Source of the DNA: UBA1413 sp037447215
GTDB lineage: Bacteria; Bacteroidota; Bacteroidia; Bacteroidales; Prolixibacteraceae
Assembly: GCA_037447215.1 (NCBI GenBank)
Contig: JBBIHB010000007.1
Span: 44,314 to 108,313 of the forward strand
Reading direction: 5' to 3'
DNA length: 64,000 bases
Shown here: one piece after another, positions 52,320-62,504 of the stretch
Layout: each line of letters opens with the position of its first letter
Numbering within the stretch: the first letter of the stretch is position 1
Notes under the pieces: model-generated
What the model was told of the DNA's origin: nothing
The model's database searches: none
The model's input: only the letters and a program-made list of their open reading frames with translations
Position numbers and translations under genes: made by a program

Positions 52320-53852
52320 ATGGGAGGAGTTAAATACAACGTTCGTGATATCCCCCGCAGGAAATTCCTCGAATTGGGCATTAAGGGCAGCCTGATTACT
52401 GCAGCCACGCCAGCTCTTATCAGCCAATTGTTATCGTGCAATAACGGTATGCAGGCGTCAACCGGCATACATGCTGACAAGGCATTGCTCGACAAGGTGA
52501 TTGCCAGGGCAATGGCCAGTGGTGGCGATTTTGCCGAAGTGTATCTCGAAAACAGGATTTCGAGGCAGATTGTAATGGAAGAGTCTAAATTCAGGAGCGG
52601 ATTGTACGGCATCAGCCAGGGGGCCGGGGTGAGGGTAATCAGCGGATTTAAAACCGGATATGCATACACCGACGAAATCACACCCGAAAAGTTGTTCCGT
52701 GCGGCAGAAGTAGCATCCTATGTAGCCCGAAATGGAACAGCTACTGTTCCTGTCAACATTTCTCCCGCACAAAGGGAATCGTTTGTAACGGTGAACCGGC
52801 CATTGGGCGATGTCCTGGATGAGGAGCGGATCGAAATTATTGAGCGCGCCAACCAGACAGCACTTGATTATGATCCCCGCATCAAAATGGCGCTGGTCGA
52901 TTATAACGACCAGGTGCGTGGCAGGGTAATTGCCAACAGTGAAGGTATTTACCTGCAGGACGAACATCCGCTATTGTTTTTTATCGTTCAGGCCATGAGC
53001 GACAATGGCAAGGCTCGTCACATGTCGCGCGAGAGGATCAGTATGCATTCGGGCTTCGAAATGTTTGACAGGATACCACCCGAAGAGGTTGCAAGAAAGG
53101 CAGCACGCGAAGCCATCGATATGCTCGATGCCGAAGAAGCTCCTGCCGGTATGATGGATGTTGTGATGGAGAACGGATGGGGCGGCGTGTTGATCCATGA
53201 GGCAGTGGGGCATCCGCTCGAAGCCGACAATATTGCCAAAAACATAGGCGCCTTTACCGGAAAGGTTGGGATGAAAGTTGCCACCGACAAATTTACCATG
53301 GTTGATGACGGTACCCTGCCCAATTTCAGGGGAACAATCAACTTCGACGATGAGGGAACCCAGGCAAAACGCAATGTACTGATAGAAAACGGGGTTTTAT
53401 TGGGCTACATGACCGATATCCTGAGCGCCAAACAGCTTAACATGGAACGTACCGGAAACGGACGAAGGGAATCTTTCAGGAACATTCCCATTCCGAGGAT
53501 GACCAATACCTTTATTGAGGCGGGACCCGACAAGCCCGCAGATATTCTTGCCAGCACCAAAAAAGGGCTTTATGTGCAGAGCCTCAGCGGGGGAAGTGTT
53601 AATTCGGTTACCGGAGTGTTCAATTTCACCTGCCGCGAAGCATACATAATCGAAAACGGCAGAAAAACGAAACCAGTAAAAGGGGCAACGCTGATAGGCT
53701 CTTGCATGGAGGTAGTTTCGAACATTGATGCTGTTGGCGACGACCTCGATTTTGGTCCAGGCATATGTGGCAAGGGGCAGTCGGCAGAAGTTACCGCCGG
53801 CCAGCCCACCGTCAGGATCAGGGGAATCAATGTTGGCGGAAGCAGGGCATAG
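52320..53852 (+). CDS. tldD: TldD-family metalloprotease with twin-arginine-like leader
   Basis: About 510 aa from ATG 52320; the open frame from TTG 52275 crosses the A16 tract. The N-terminus IPRRKFLELGIKGSLITAAT is a twin-arginine-like signal, followed by a Cys (LLSCNN), so this copy is probably exported, unlike the cytoplasmic TldD of Escherichia coli. The zinc motif HEAVGHPLE is present (His293, His298, Glu301) with a late Cys (LIGSCMEVVSN). TldD and TldE form a protease that trims unfolded or RiPP-like peptides in known cases; the substrate here is unknown. Pairs with the next gene, 46 bp on. Confidence 0.93.
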   Translation: MGGVKYNVRDIPRRKFLELGIKGSLITAATPALISQLLSCNNGMQASTGIHADKALLDKVIARAMASGGDFAEVYLENRISRQIVMEESKFRSGLYGISQGAGVRVISGFKTGYAYTDEITPEKLFRAAEVASYVARNGTATVPVNISPAQRESFVTVNRPLGDVLDEERIEIIERANQTALDYDPRIKMALVDYNDQVRGRVIANSEGIYLQDEHPLLFFIVQAMSDNGKARHMSRERISMHSGFEMFDRIPPEEVARKAAREAIDMLDAEEAPAGMMDVVMENGWGGVLIHEAVGHPLEADNIAKNIGAFTGKVGMKVATDKFTMVDDGTLPNFRGTINFDDEGTQAKRNVLIENGVLLGYMTDILSAKQLNMERTGNGRRESFRNIPIPRMTNTFIEAGPDKPADILASTKKGLYVQSLSGGSVNSVTGVFNFTCREAYIIENGRKTKPVKGATLIGSCMEVVSNIDAVGDDLDFGPGICGKGQSAEVTAGQPTVRIRGINVGGSRA

Positions 53853-53898
53853 CTTGTAATTATTGTTTTGAAAAGATGAATTGATTAAGAAAAGAGAT

Positions 53899-55233
53899 AT
53901 GGATTATATAAAATTAACCCGCGACCTGGTTGAAAAGGCTCAAAAACTAGGAGCAGAAGCCACGGAAGTCTATCTGAGGGCCGGAAGGAACCTATCTATT
54001 CAGGTAAGGGAATATGAGATGGAAACCATTGAGGAAGCTGCCTCAGTGGGTATCGGTTTCAGGGTGCTGACGGGTGGCCGACTGGGATTCAGCCACTGCA
54101 ACGACCTGTCGGCAAAAGCATTGGAAGATACCATTATGCGGGCCATTAATTATGCAAAAATTACAACCCCCGACGAATATAATGTTTTGCCCGAAAGTAC
54201 TGTTCTGGTGAAGGTCGAAGGTTTATACGACCACTCGATAATATCCATACCGATGGATAAGAAAATTCAGATGGCCACCGACCTCGAAAAAGCAGCGATG
54301 AGCGTACCTGGCATCAGCCTGAGTTCGGGAGCATACTTCAGGGAAGGCGACAGCGAAGTGTTTACAGCAAATTCAAACGGATTGTCGGGTAGCTACAAAT
54401 CCTCTTCCTGCACGTTCGGTGTGGGGGTGGTGGCCGAAAAGGGCGACCAGAAAAATACCGGTAGGGAGTCGTGTTCCCGCAGGTTTTTTGCCGACCTACA
54501 GCCTGTTGAGGAGATTGCTGCTGAGGCAGCCCACAAGGCGCTCGAACTGATTGACCCGGTAATGATTCCAACCCAGCGTGCCGCTGTTATCTTCGATTCC
54601 AGTGCCGCATTTTCGTTATTAGGCGGGATTATTTCGGCCATCAACGGCGACAGGGTATTGCAGGGCGCAAGTTTTCTGATGAACTCACTCGATCAGGCGA
54701 TTGCTTCAACACTGCTTACCATTATCGACGATGGATTGATGCCTAAAGGTTTAGGAAGTGCGCCTTTCGATGGGGAAGGCGTTGCCACCCAAAAACGTGT
54801 ACTTGTTGAAAAGGGTGTCCTGAAAGGATTTCTGCACAACAGCTACACCGCCAAGCGGGCAGGGGTTGCCAGTACAGGGAATGCTACGCGACGTGGTTAT
54901 ACCAGTCTGCCAGGCATTGGAACCCACAACCTGTATGTTGAAGCAGGCCAATATACCCCTGAAGAAATCATCGGGGCAACCTGTCGTGGGTTGTTGGTCA
55001 AGGAAGTTACCGGTTATGGGATAAACCCGGTGAATGGCAATTTCAGCGGTGGTGCCAGCGGACTGTGGATCGAAAACGGCGAGATTAAACATCCGGTGAA
55101 AGGGGTAACCATTGCAGGCAGTGCTGCGAAGGTTCTTGGCGCCATTGATATGATGGCCAACAACCTCGACCTTAACAGGGGCATGGCTTCGCCTACTTTC
55201 AGGGTGGCCGAAATGCAGATTGGAGGAAAATAG
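53899..55233 (+). CDS. tldE: TldE/PmbA-family protease partner
   Basis: About 444 aa from ATG 53899 (TTG at 53881 is an upstream alternative). Same fold as TldD but without the HExxxH zinc motif, as usual for the TldE partner: EVYLRAGRNLSIQVREYEME, MIPTQRAAVIFDSSAAFSLL, and the late NPVNGNFSGGASGLWIENGE. No leader is visible, which sits oddly with the exported look of its TldD partner. The beta-helix gene follows after 9 bp. Confidence 0.92.
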   Translation: MDYIKLTRDLVEKAQKLGAEATEVYLRAGRNLSIQVREYEMETIEEAASVGIGFRVLTGGRLGFSHCNDLSAKALEDTIMRAINYAKITTPDEYNVLPESTVLVKVEGLYDHSIISIPMDKKIQMATDLEKAAMSVPGISLSSGAYFREGDSEVFTANSNGLSGSYKSSSCTFGVGVVAEKGDQKNTGRESCSRRFFADLQPVEEIAAEAAHKALELIDPVMIPTQRAAVIFDSSAAFSLLGGIISAINGDRVLQGASFLMNSLDQAIASTLLTIIDDGLMPKGLGSAPFDGEGVATQKRVLVEKGVLKGFLHNSYTAKRAGVASTGNATRRGYTSLPGIGTHNLYVEAGQYTPEEIIGATCRGLLVKEVTGYGINPVNGNFSGGASGLWIENGEIKHPVKGVTIAGSAAKVLGAIDMMANNLDLNRGMASPTFRVAEMQIGGK

Positions 55234-55242
55234 GATATTATT

Positions 55243-57375
55243 ATGAAAGTTCTTTTATTTCTTATCGTTTTTTATGTTTTAGGGTATGAAATTAATGCCC
55301 AGATTATTCCGGATAAACAGCGGATTACCTGGAAACCCGGAATTCCTGGCGGTATTCCTGAAATTGCAGGCCCTGTTATCAATGTCCTTAATTACAATGC
55401 CGATCCGAAAGGGGAAAAAGACAGCCGTGCAGCACTTGTTAATGCAATAAATGCTGTGCCTTCTTCGGGCGGTGTAGTTTTTATTCCCGAAGGGACTTAC
55501 CTGATTTCGTCTTCCATTTCTATCAGCAAAAGTGGTGTGGTAATCCGTGGTGCCGGGCCCGATAAAACAAAACTGAAAATGAATGGCAGCGGAAACAGTT
55601 TTAATATTACGCTGTACGATCGCGGAGCCTGGCAAACCATTGGGGCAGATGTTCCCAAAAATAGTTCAGCCATCAGGGTTTCCAACTCGTCGTTGTTTAG
55701 GGTTGGGCAGTTTGCCGAGATTCAGCAGGCAAACGATCCGGCGAGAATGTACTCCAATCCGGCCTGGATACAAGATTGGGGCGAAAATGCCGTAGGTCAG
55801 ATGTTTGAAATTACAGAAGTGGACGGCGATAGCATAAAATTCAGAACTTCGGCACACCTTGATTACGAGAAACGGCTGAATGTCCAGATCAGGCCACTGC
55901 GGAAGGTTACCCGGGTCGGGTTTGAGGACTTCTGCATTGAAAAGCTGGTTGCCGACGGAAATACTTTCCATTTTGTGCATGCTGCCTATTGCTGGATACG
56001 GAATGTGGAGAGTGCATATACCCGTTTCAGGCATGTTGGGTTAAACCAGTCGCTGGGTTGCGAAGTACGCGATTCGTATTTTCATCACTCTTTCAATTAC
56101 GGTGATGGGGGAAGCGCTTATGGGGTTGATTGCCTGTCGCACAGTACCGACAATCTGATCGAAAACAACATATTTGATCATCTGCGCCATTCGATGATGG
56201 TTCATCTGGGTGCCTGTGGTAATGTATTCGGCTACAATTTTTCAACACGCGCGGTGCAGGGCGATAATCCCAATGCCCTGAATCTGGGCTGGGTACCTGT
56301 CGATATTTCGGTACACGGGCATTACCCTTTCATGAACCTCTTTGAAGGAAATGAACTGGAACAAGCTGGCCTGGCCGATTACTGGGGACCTTCGGGGCCG
56401 GGAAACACCTTGTTCAGGAATTATCTCACACTGGATGGCATTTATTATCAGGATCATTCCCACTTTCAGAATTTTGTGGGCAATATCACACGGAAAGTTG
56501 AAAACAGGGGCAACACCAGCCGAAATGCAATCGAACATGGCAATGTGGTAAATTCGGTTGTACAATGGAACGAAACCATTCCTGAAAGGGAATTACCTTT
56601 TTCACTCTATCTGAACGAAAAGCCGCACTTTATACCCGACAGCATCTGGCCGCCCTTCGGGCCTGATGTTGATAACCCTGCCAGACTTCCGGCAAAAGAC
56701 CGCTACGAGTTATTGAATAAAACCACAGAAATTATTATCAACTCCATAAATAAAAGCGGTTGCGGAAGTCTTACATGGAACGACAGCACCTATACCGAAA
56801 GTGGCAGGTATGAGTGGTGGTATAAAACGGTGGCCGGGCTGGATAGCGTGGTGGTGCTGAACCTCAATATTATTAAAACCAATATGCCTGATTCCCTAAG
56901 TTTCGAAAAGGTATCAAACGGGAACCTTATAAAGTGGAAAGGCAGTACGCATGGTTATTTTGAGGTTTTCCGGAACGGACGATCGTTCCATCAGACCAAA
57001 ACAAGCAGTTTTCTTGATCAGGCACTGAAGTTGGGCGAGAATTACTGCTACTCGGTCAGGGAGGTGTTTTCGGGATGCAGGAGCGATTTCAGCCCCGAAG
57101 TTTGCCCTACACTTGTATCAGCACATAACATATTTCGACCCGCAACCATAGTATATCCCAATCTGGTGACCTGCTCTTTTTCTGTTTATGGAAACGGAAT
57201 CAAATCGGTGAAAGTGATAAGTCCATCGGGGCAGGTTGTCCGAAATTACCAGCCAGAAGGAACATCGTCACTTACTGTGTCGTCTGATGGGTTTTCAACC
57301 GGAACTTACCTGGTTATTGTTGAAACCATAGGTCATGGTGTTTCCACCCATAAGGTTTCGGTGATTGGGAGTTGA
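55243..57375 (+). CDS. Secreted right-handed beta-helix (pectate-lyase-superfamily) protein with T9SS sorting domain
   Basis: 710 aa. Signal peptide (1-19, ending EINAQ), then the pectate lyase 3-type start VLNYNADPKGEKDSRAALVN and GVVFIPEGTYLISSSISISK; parallel beta-helix turns over residues 60-440; a fibronectin-like segment near 555-620; and a C-terminal type IX sorting domain (YPNLVTCSFSVYGNGIKSVK, later FSTGTYLVIVETIG). Polysaccharide lyase or epimerase activity is possible, but catalytic residues are not evident. It probably ends up on the cell surface or outside. It lies 9 bp after tldE, perhaps in the same transcript. Confidence 0.88.
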   Translation: MKVLLFLIVFYVLGYEINAQIIPDKQRITWKPGIPGGIPEIAGPVINVLNYNADPKGEKDSRAALVNAINAVPSSGGVVFIPEGTYLISSSISISKSGVVIRGAGPDKTKLKMNGSGNSFNITLYDRGAWQTIGADVPKNSSAIRVSNSSLFRVGQFAEIQQANDPARMYSNPAWIQDWGENAVGQMFEITEVDGDSIKFRTSAHLDYEKRLNVQIRPLRKVTRVGFEDFCIEKLVADGNTFHFVHAAYCWIRNVESAYTRFRHVGLNQSLGCEVRDSYFHHSFNYGDGGSAYGVDCLSHSTDNLIENNIFDHLRHSMMVHLGACGNVFGYNFSTRAVQGDNPNALNLGWVPVDISVHGHYPFMNLFEGNELEQAGLADYWGPSGPGNTLFRNYLTLDGIYYQDHSHFQNFVGNITRKVENRGNTSRNAIEHGNVVNSVVQWNETIPERELPFSLYLNEKPHFIPDSIWPPFGPDVDNPARLPAKDRYELLNKTTEIIINSINKSGCGSLTWNDSTYTESGRYEWWYKTVAGLDSVVVLNLNIIKTNMPDSLSFEKVSNGNLIKWKGSTHGYFEVFRNGRSFHQTKTSSFLDQALKLGENYCYSVREVFSGCRSDFSPEVCPTLVSAHNIFRPATIVYPNLVTCSFSVYGNGIKSVKVISPSGQVVRNYQPEGTSSLTVSSDGFSTGTYLVIVETIGHGVSTHKVSVIGS

Positions 57376-57438
57376 AAAATGTTTTATCTTGTGCCAATCT
57401 TTTTACCGGATCAATGAACCTGACAAAATTCAACGAAA

Positions 57439-58158
57439 ATGATAGTAAAAACTGCTCAATTCTGGCTTTTTTTGATGGCCTTTCTTCCTTTATCTCTAAT
57501 AGCACAAGAGCATGTTTCCAGGGCACGGACTGAAATTGTACGGGTTTCCGACTTTGAAGTAACAGGTACAGGGAGCGCAACTGAGTGGGCTCAAACGGTA
57601 TGGGTAAATATCCCGAAGCGTAACAACGACCGTATTGATTACAAGACATATGCGAAAATACTTTGGTCGGAAACGGGAATATATTTCCTGATAAAATGCG
57701 AAGACCGGAAAATTACAGCTACCATGCAGGGGCATAACCTGAACCTTTGGGAGGAGGATGTAGTGGAGGTTTTCCTGATGCCCGACGAAAAATATCCTCT
57801 CTATTTTGAGTACCAGTTATCCCCGTTGAATTATGAACTCACCCTTCTGATTCCGAACCTGGAAGGAAATTTTCTGGGATGGTTGCCCTGGAAATATGAG
57901 GGTGATAGAAAAACAAGGCATAATGTATCGGTACAGTCTTATGATATCAGCGGAGAAGAAACCGGCTGGACAGCTGAGTTTTTTATTCCGTGGAAACTAA
58001 TGGAACCTCTGGTTAAATCGGCCCCTGAACCCGGTACGCAATGGAGGGCTAATATCTACCGGCTCGATTACGACGATGGTACTGCCCGTTTCTCCTGGAA
58101 CCCAACCATCAGAAATTTTCATGAACCACATAACTTTGGCACTATCCTATTTAAATGA
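57439..58158 (+). CDS. Exported CBM9-like carbohydrate-binding protein
   Basis: 239 aa. Signal peptide (1-22, ending LIAQE), then a CBM9-like jelly roll: EWAQTVWVNIPKRNN, YAKILWSETGIYFLIKCEDR, LWEEDVVEVFLMPDEKYPLY, FEYQLSPLNYE, ending PHNFGTILFK. Proteins of this kind are often fused to or encoded by sugar-processing genes. It overlaps no other gene and lies 7 bp before the DUF5916 gene, which also starts with a CBM9-like domain. Confidence 0.85.
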   Translation: MIVKTAQFWLFLMAFLPLSLIAQEHVSRARTEIVRVSDFEVTGTGSATEWAQTVWVNIPKRNNDRIDYKTYAKILWSETGIYFLIKCEDRKITATMQGHNLNLWEEDVVEVFLMPDEKYPLYFEYQLSPLNYELTLLIPNLEGNFLGWLPWKYEGDRKTRHNVSVQSYDISGEETGWTAEFFIPWKLMEPLVKSAPEPGTQWRANIYRLDYDDGTARFSWNPTIRNFHEPHNFGTILFK

Positions 58159-58165
58159 TCATGAT

Positions 58166-60703
58166 ATGACAATTAATTCAGTGAGGTTTTTTATTGTTGT
58201 TTTATATTTTACTGCATTTTCGGCTAAAGCACAGACAGAATATGTGATCCGCGCAACAACGGCTGACCATACCCTGACCATTGACGGTATCCTGGATGAG
58301 CCGGAATGGGAGAATGCCGAAGTAATACGCCAATTTGTGCAACGCGAACCGGCAGAAGGTTCTCCGGCAACCCGAGTGACCGAAATCCGGGTCCTGTTCG
58401 GTGCCGACAATGTATATATTGGCGCGGTAATGCACGACACCACTGTGGATATTGAAAATACCTTAGGCCGCAGGGATGAGTTTAACCGGGCCGACTGGCT
58501 CCTGGTTTCATTTGATTCCTATTTCAACCGCCGCACGGCATACACGTTCGCCGTAAATGCAGCAGGTGTGCAACTCGACGGGATACAGGGCCGGATTCCT
58601 ACCACAGGAACACCTGTTAATTCAAGGATTGAAGGATTGGATACCTCGTGGGATGCCATCTGGTTTTCGGCAGTCAGAATTACTGAATTGGGATGGAATG
58701 CCGAACTCAGGATTCCATACAGCATGTTGCGATTTCCAGGGGTTGATGAACAAACCTGGGGGCTGCATATTACCCGAAGGATTCCACGTCTGGGGGAGGT
58801 TACCGAGTGGCCATACATCCCGCGGACAGAACGTGCCAACCTGGTGGCCAGATATGGTCAGATGCAGGGAATCAGAAACCTTGAACCACGAAGAAACCTG
58901 CAGATCAGGCCCTACGTTCTTGCTGGGCTTGATATGTTTGAAAGTGCTTACAAACCTGGCAAAGGGGATCATAAAACCCGGTTCGATGTTGGTGGTGACA
59001 TAAAGGTGGGTTTAGGGCCCAATATCATGCTCGATGCCACCGTAAACCCCGATTTTGGGCATGTTGAGGCCGATCCGGCTGTGCTCAATCTTACTGCATT
59101 TGAAACCCTGTTTACCGAGAAACGGCCATTTTTTGTGGAAGGTGCCGATATTTTTCAGTTCGGGATTGGCCGCAGCAGCCTGTTTTATACACGCCGCATT
59201 GGTGCGCGCGATCCGATTATAGGTGCTGCCAAAGTATCGGGCAGGTCGGCAGACGGTTTATCTTTCGGCCTGTTGGGAACATCATCCGGGCACGATTTCA
59301 GGCTTGCTCACAATTATGGCGTTGCCAGGGCAAGCCAGCAAATTGGAAGTTACTCTTCGGCAGGAGGAATTGTCACCTTTTACCAAAGCCCGGCTGAAAC
59401 CAGCTCCGGATGGAAAAGTATGACCGGCGGTGTTGATTGGGATATGCGGTTCGGACAGAACCGTTATAGTTTCGAAGGCATTGCAGCTTTTTCAAACCGG
59501 GAACCCTTATCGCCCGAGAAGGACGCACAACGTGGTTTTATGGGTGGCCTTATTATGAAAAAACGGGAAGGGGTTATCGATGGCCATGTTACCTTGCTGG
59601 TGTTTTCCGACAGGTACAATCCAAACGATATCGGCTGGACCAGCTTCGAACAGAATTTCTACGAAACCTGGACAGGGCTAACCTATAACATTAATGCCGG
59701 GCAGCCCTTCGGACATTTTCAGCGGGCGAATATCCGGTTGTACCACCGTCAGCGCTATTCTTATCTTCAGTGGTGGAATATGGGTGATTTCTTCAGTATC
59801 CGTACGGAATGGATGACAATCAACTCGCAACTGATACGTTTCAGTTCCAGCTTTTCAGAAGTTATAGGCGGTTACGATATCTGGGAAACCCGTGGCCTCG
59901 ACCGATGGGCACGGCCCAGTACCATCATGTTTGCAGGCGAGTACAATACCGATGACCGGCGCAACTGGATGGTTACGTCTGAAGGAAGCTTCAAGTTTGC
60001 GGAGGATGGCGGCAAACTGTTTATGCTCGGCGTGAAAGGAAATCTCGATGTTGGCACCCGGTTGTCTTTCGCCGGAAGTGTGAAAAGTGAATGGGAAATG
60101 GCGAATACGGCATGGGCATCGAATGAGACCTTCAGAAAGACAGACGTTGGCTGGATGATTGGCAACAGATCGGCTGCACCCGGCATACTTACATCAAATG
60201 AATTTACTTCATTTAACGATGATGGGAAACTGGTACCAATTTTGTCAGGCCGTCCGGAATATAGTCCGGGTTTCCATTATGTTCCGGTTTTTGGAAGGCG
60301 AAATTCCGGGTTCCTCGACTTCACCCTCAGAGGGGCAGTGACCTTTACCAATACTCTTTCGCTGCAACTTTACACACAGCTTTTCCTGGCAAGAGGGAAG
60401 TATGATGATTTCAGTCTCCTCATCAATCCGGATCAGCTGGAACCTTTTGGGCACTATCCCAAGCAACTTGATTTTGCCTATCAGAACCTGAATTCGAACC
60501 TGGTAATGCGATGGGAATACCGGCCCGGTTCCACCATATTCGTGGTTTGGAGCCACGGCCGTAAGGCGCGCGATGAGGCCAACCCGCTGGCACCGCCTGT
60601 CCACTCGCCTTACAACCGGCCATTTAAGAAGCAAATCGGTGATGTTTTCGACATATTTCCCAACAATTCTATTATGATGAAAGTGAGCTATGCCATTTTT
60701 TAA
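58166..60703 (+). CDS. DUF5916 outer-membrane protein with N-terminal CBM9-like domain
   Basis: About 845 aa from ATG 58166 (the frame is open from 58076 inside the previous gene, but only 58166 gives a signal peptide, ending FSAKAQ). A CBM9-like domain (TIDGILDEPEWENAEVIRQF) is followed by DUF5916 with LDATVNPDFGHVEADPAVLN, LTAFETLFTEKRPFFVEGAD and a long run of aromatic amphipathic strands, ending VSYAIF, typical of an outer-membrane barrel. Function unknown; very common in Bacteroidota. Likely last gene of the tldD-tldE-beta-helix-CBM9 run. Confidence 0.9.
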   Translation: MTINSVRFFIVVLYFTAFSAKAQTEYVIRATTADHTLTIDGILDEPEWENAEVIRQFVQREPAEGSPATRVTEIRVLFGADNVYIGAVMHDTTVDIENTLGRRDEFNRADWLLVSFDSYFNRRTAYTFAVNAAGVQLDGIQGRIPTTGTPVNSRIEGLDTSWDAIWFSAVRITELGWNAELRIPYSMLRFPGVDEQTWGLHITRRIPRLGEVTEWPYIPRTERANLVARYGQMQGIRNLEPRRNLQIRPYVLAGLDMFESAYKPGKGDHKTRFDVGGDIKVGLGPNIMLDATVNPDFGHVEADPAVLNLTAFETLFTEKRPFFVEGADIFQFGIGRSSLFYTRRIGARDPIIGAAKVSGRSADGLSFGLLGTSSGHDFRLAHNYGVARASQQIGSYSSAGGIVTFYQSPAETSSGWKSMTGGVDWDMRFGQNRYSFEGIAAFSNREPLSPEKDAQRGFMGGLIMKKREGVIDGHVTLLVFSDRYNPNDIGWTSFEQNFYETWTGLTYNINAGQPFGHFQRANIRLYHRQRYSYLQWWNMGDFFSIRTEWMTINSQLIRFSSSFSEVIGGYDIWETRGLDRWARPSTIMFAGEYNTDDRRNWMVTSEGSFKFAEDGGKLFMLGVKGNLDVGTRLSFAGSVKSEWEMANTAWASNETFRKTDVGWMIGNRSAAPGILTSNEFTSFNDDGKLVPILSGRPEYSPGFHYVPVFGRRNSGFLDFTLRGAVTFTNTLSLQLYTQLFLARGKYDDFSLLINPDQLEPFGHYPKQLDFAYQNLNSNLVMRWEYRPGSTIFVVWSHGRKARDEANPLAPPVHSPYNRPFKKQIGDVFDIFPNNSIMMKVSYAIF

Positions 60704-60783
60704 CCCTGCAGCTTGCGTTTAGGGGAAAATTAATTCCATAACTATTGTAACCCAAAAAAACATGGAAACTTCAAACTATTATA

Positions 60784-61315
60784 CTATCCGATTTTAGTAG
60801 CAGGGCAAAATATGCCCTGGGGCAAATCGGGTTGTTGTATGCCGTGGAAAGGCGTGCCGGCCAGGGGCAACTCTCAGATGAAAGGCGTGCCGAGTTGCGC
60901 TCCCGGTTATCATACCCCATTATGGTAGCAATCGAAAAATGGTTGTTAAGCGAATACCTTAAAATTTTACCCAAAGGCCGGATCGGGAAGGCCATCAGGT
61001 ATCCTATGGGATATACCATAAGTTGACCAGGTACATTTGGATGGGCGGTTGAAAATGGACAACAACCTGGCAGAAAACCAGGTCAGGCCAATTGCCTTAG
61101 GCCGCAAAAACTGGCTGTTCTGCGGGAACCACGGGGCTGCCGAAAATACAGCCATCATCTACCCCATATTGGGTTGCTGCAAGGCACATGGGATAAACAT
61201 CCGCAATTGGCTGTTCTATTTTCTGGACAATTTCCACAATTACGACAACGATTACAGCAAAGAGACCTGGCTGAATTGCTCCCACATTATTTTATCAGGG
61301 AAAAGCAAAAAATAA
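60784..61315 (+). pseudogene. IS66-family transposase remnant
   Basis: Only the C-terminal third is left, in two phases. The first reads YALGQIGLLYAVERRAG, RRAELRSRLSYPIM and LPKGRIGKAIRYPMGY; the second DGRLKMDNNLAENQVRPIAL, then GRKNWLFCGNHGAAENTAII. A shift at about 61026-61037 separates them. DNNLAEN with its Glu is the last part of the IS66 DDE site. The 5' two-thirds and accessory genes are missing. Confidence 0.88.
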
Positions 61316-61420
61316 CAAGCCCATCCGAAAGCTGACCCGATAAGTCTCTCAAAGTTATCTTGACATTTTATAAAAACTCTGATAGAAAAACACTAATTTT
61401 TCAGGGAAACTATACGGGGT

Positions 61421-61836
61421 TTACCGAATGCTTACAATTGTGCTGTTGGCCATAAATGCCCCTTTGTTTGCAACCACGGCAACTCCTTTGAAATGGTTCT
61501 CGCGGGCGTCCTCAATGCAATGGTCAATAAGTATTGAACCGAATCCTTTGTTTTTGTTTTGGTTTGGATAAAATACAGGCAATGGATGAGCATATATTCT
61601 TTTGCTGTTACAGCTCTCCGGGCAAATTCTCCCGGGATATATTCGATAAGCCCGGCAGCCGTTTATTATCGCCAACATACATCAGTTTTAATCTTATTCC
61701 TTCAACAAACCTATGTTCTGATCCATTCCAGTTTCTGTCCGAAATATTGATTTTTTGGGTTTATAAAGCATTCTATTTCAGGATATTCGTCAAGGTTCCC
61801 AATATTTACATTGACTAAACGGACATTTTCGTTCAT
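61421..61836 (-). pseudogene. GNAT-family acetyltransferase pseudogene
   Basis: From the ATG at 61836: MNENVRLVNVNIGNLDEYPE and FGQKLEWIRT, stop, then in another phase GIRLKLMYVGDNKR, AAGLIEYIPGEFARRAVTAK, and in a third FYPNQNKNKGFGSILIDHCI with VVANKGAFMANSTI. The acetyl-CoA loop is QNKNKGFGS. At least two shifts, and the C-terminal third is lost at 61421. Its ATG overlaps the stop of the next gene (ATGA), so the two were coupled. Confidence 0.8.
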
Positions 61837-62318
61837 GATTTTTCGATTTCTGCCACGATCACCACATAGTTTTTTCCATATTTTTTTGCACATTTTGGGC
61901 CGGTGGTGTACCAAATATAGGTCTTGGCGGGTTTATGATCCTGCGCCGTGCACCATTTTCTGAAATCCTTATGCCAGTTGCCGGTTTCCTTGAATGAGCC
62001 TTCGTAAACTTTGCTGACAAAACTCCCGCTCAAAATGGTATTTTTAGCTCCCGGAATTTCCTTGTCAACAGCAATGTAAATGTCCATATTCCATTTCGAG
62101 GTATGTTCCGACAGCATCAGGTAATCGGGAACCTTACCCCCTGCTGACCTGATCATTTTGTCGGTGCGGCGCATCACACGGCCAAAGTCCAGGGGCATGT
62201 AATAGAACGTGCAAATCCGGTCTTTGATAAATTTTTTGTTGGTCCAATTGTGCTCTGTTCCATCCCATGGTGCCGGATCGAACGACGGACAGCAGATTTC
62301 TTCCTGATTTGGTTCCAT
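61833..62318 (-). CDS. Conserved protein of unknown function, formerly coupled to a GNAT gene
   Basis: 161 aa, no signal peptide. The sequence reads CCPSFDPAPWDGTEHNWTNK, ICTFYYMPLDFGRVMRRTDK and WHKDFRKWCTAQDHKPAKTY, with Cys and Trp conserved in look-alike proteins often labelled hydrolase or GyrI-like in databases; I cannot assign a function. It may be a small-ligand-binding fold. Intact, and its stop overlaps the ATG of the acetyltransferase pseudogene. Confidence 0.75.
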   Translation of the reverse strand: MEPNQEEICCPSFDPAPWDGTEHNWTNKKFIKDRICTFYYMPLDFGRVMRRTDKMIRSAGGKVPDYLMLSEHTSKWNMDIYIAVDKEIPGAKNTILSGSFVSKVYEGSFKETGNWHKDFRKWCTAQDHKPAKTYIWYTTGPKCAKKYGKNYVVIVAEIEKS

Positions 62319-62504
62319 GATGTTGATTTTTTAAATTTTATAATGGATTACTTAACACAGGTTAGTTGATTTTGTATCAAAGTTAAGGAATAAAAATTTA
62401 TCATTTTTAACTGCTCGCAGAAAAAAATCATTACCGTCCGGAATAAATTTTATGATTTCTGATTTTTTAAATAAATGACTAATCCTAAACAAAAACAGAT
62501 AGAG

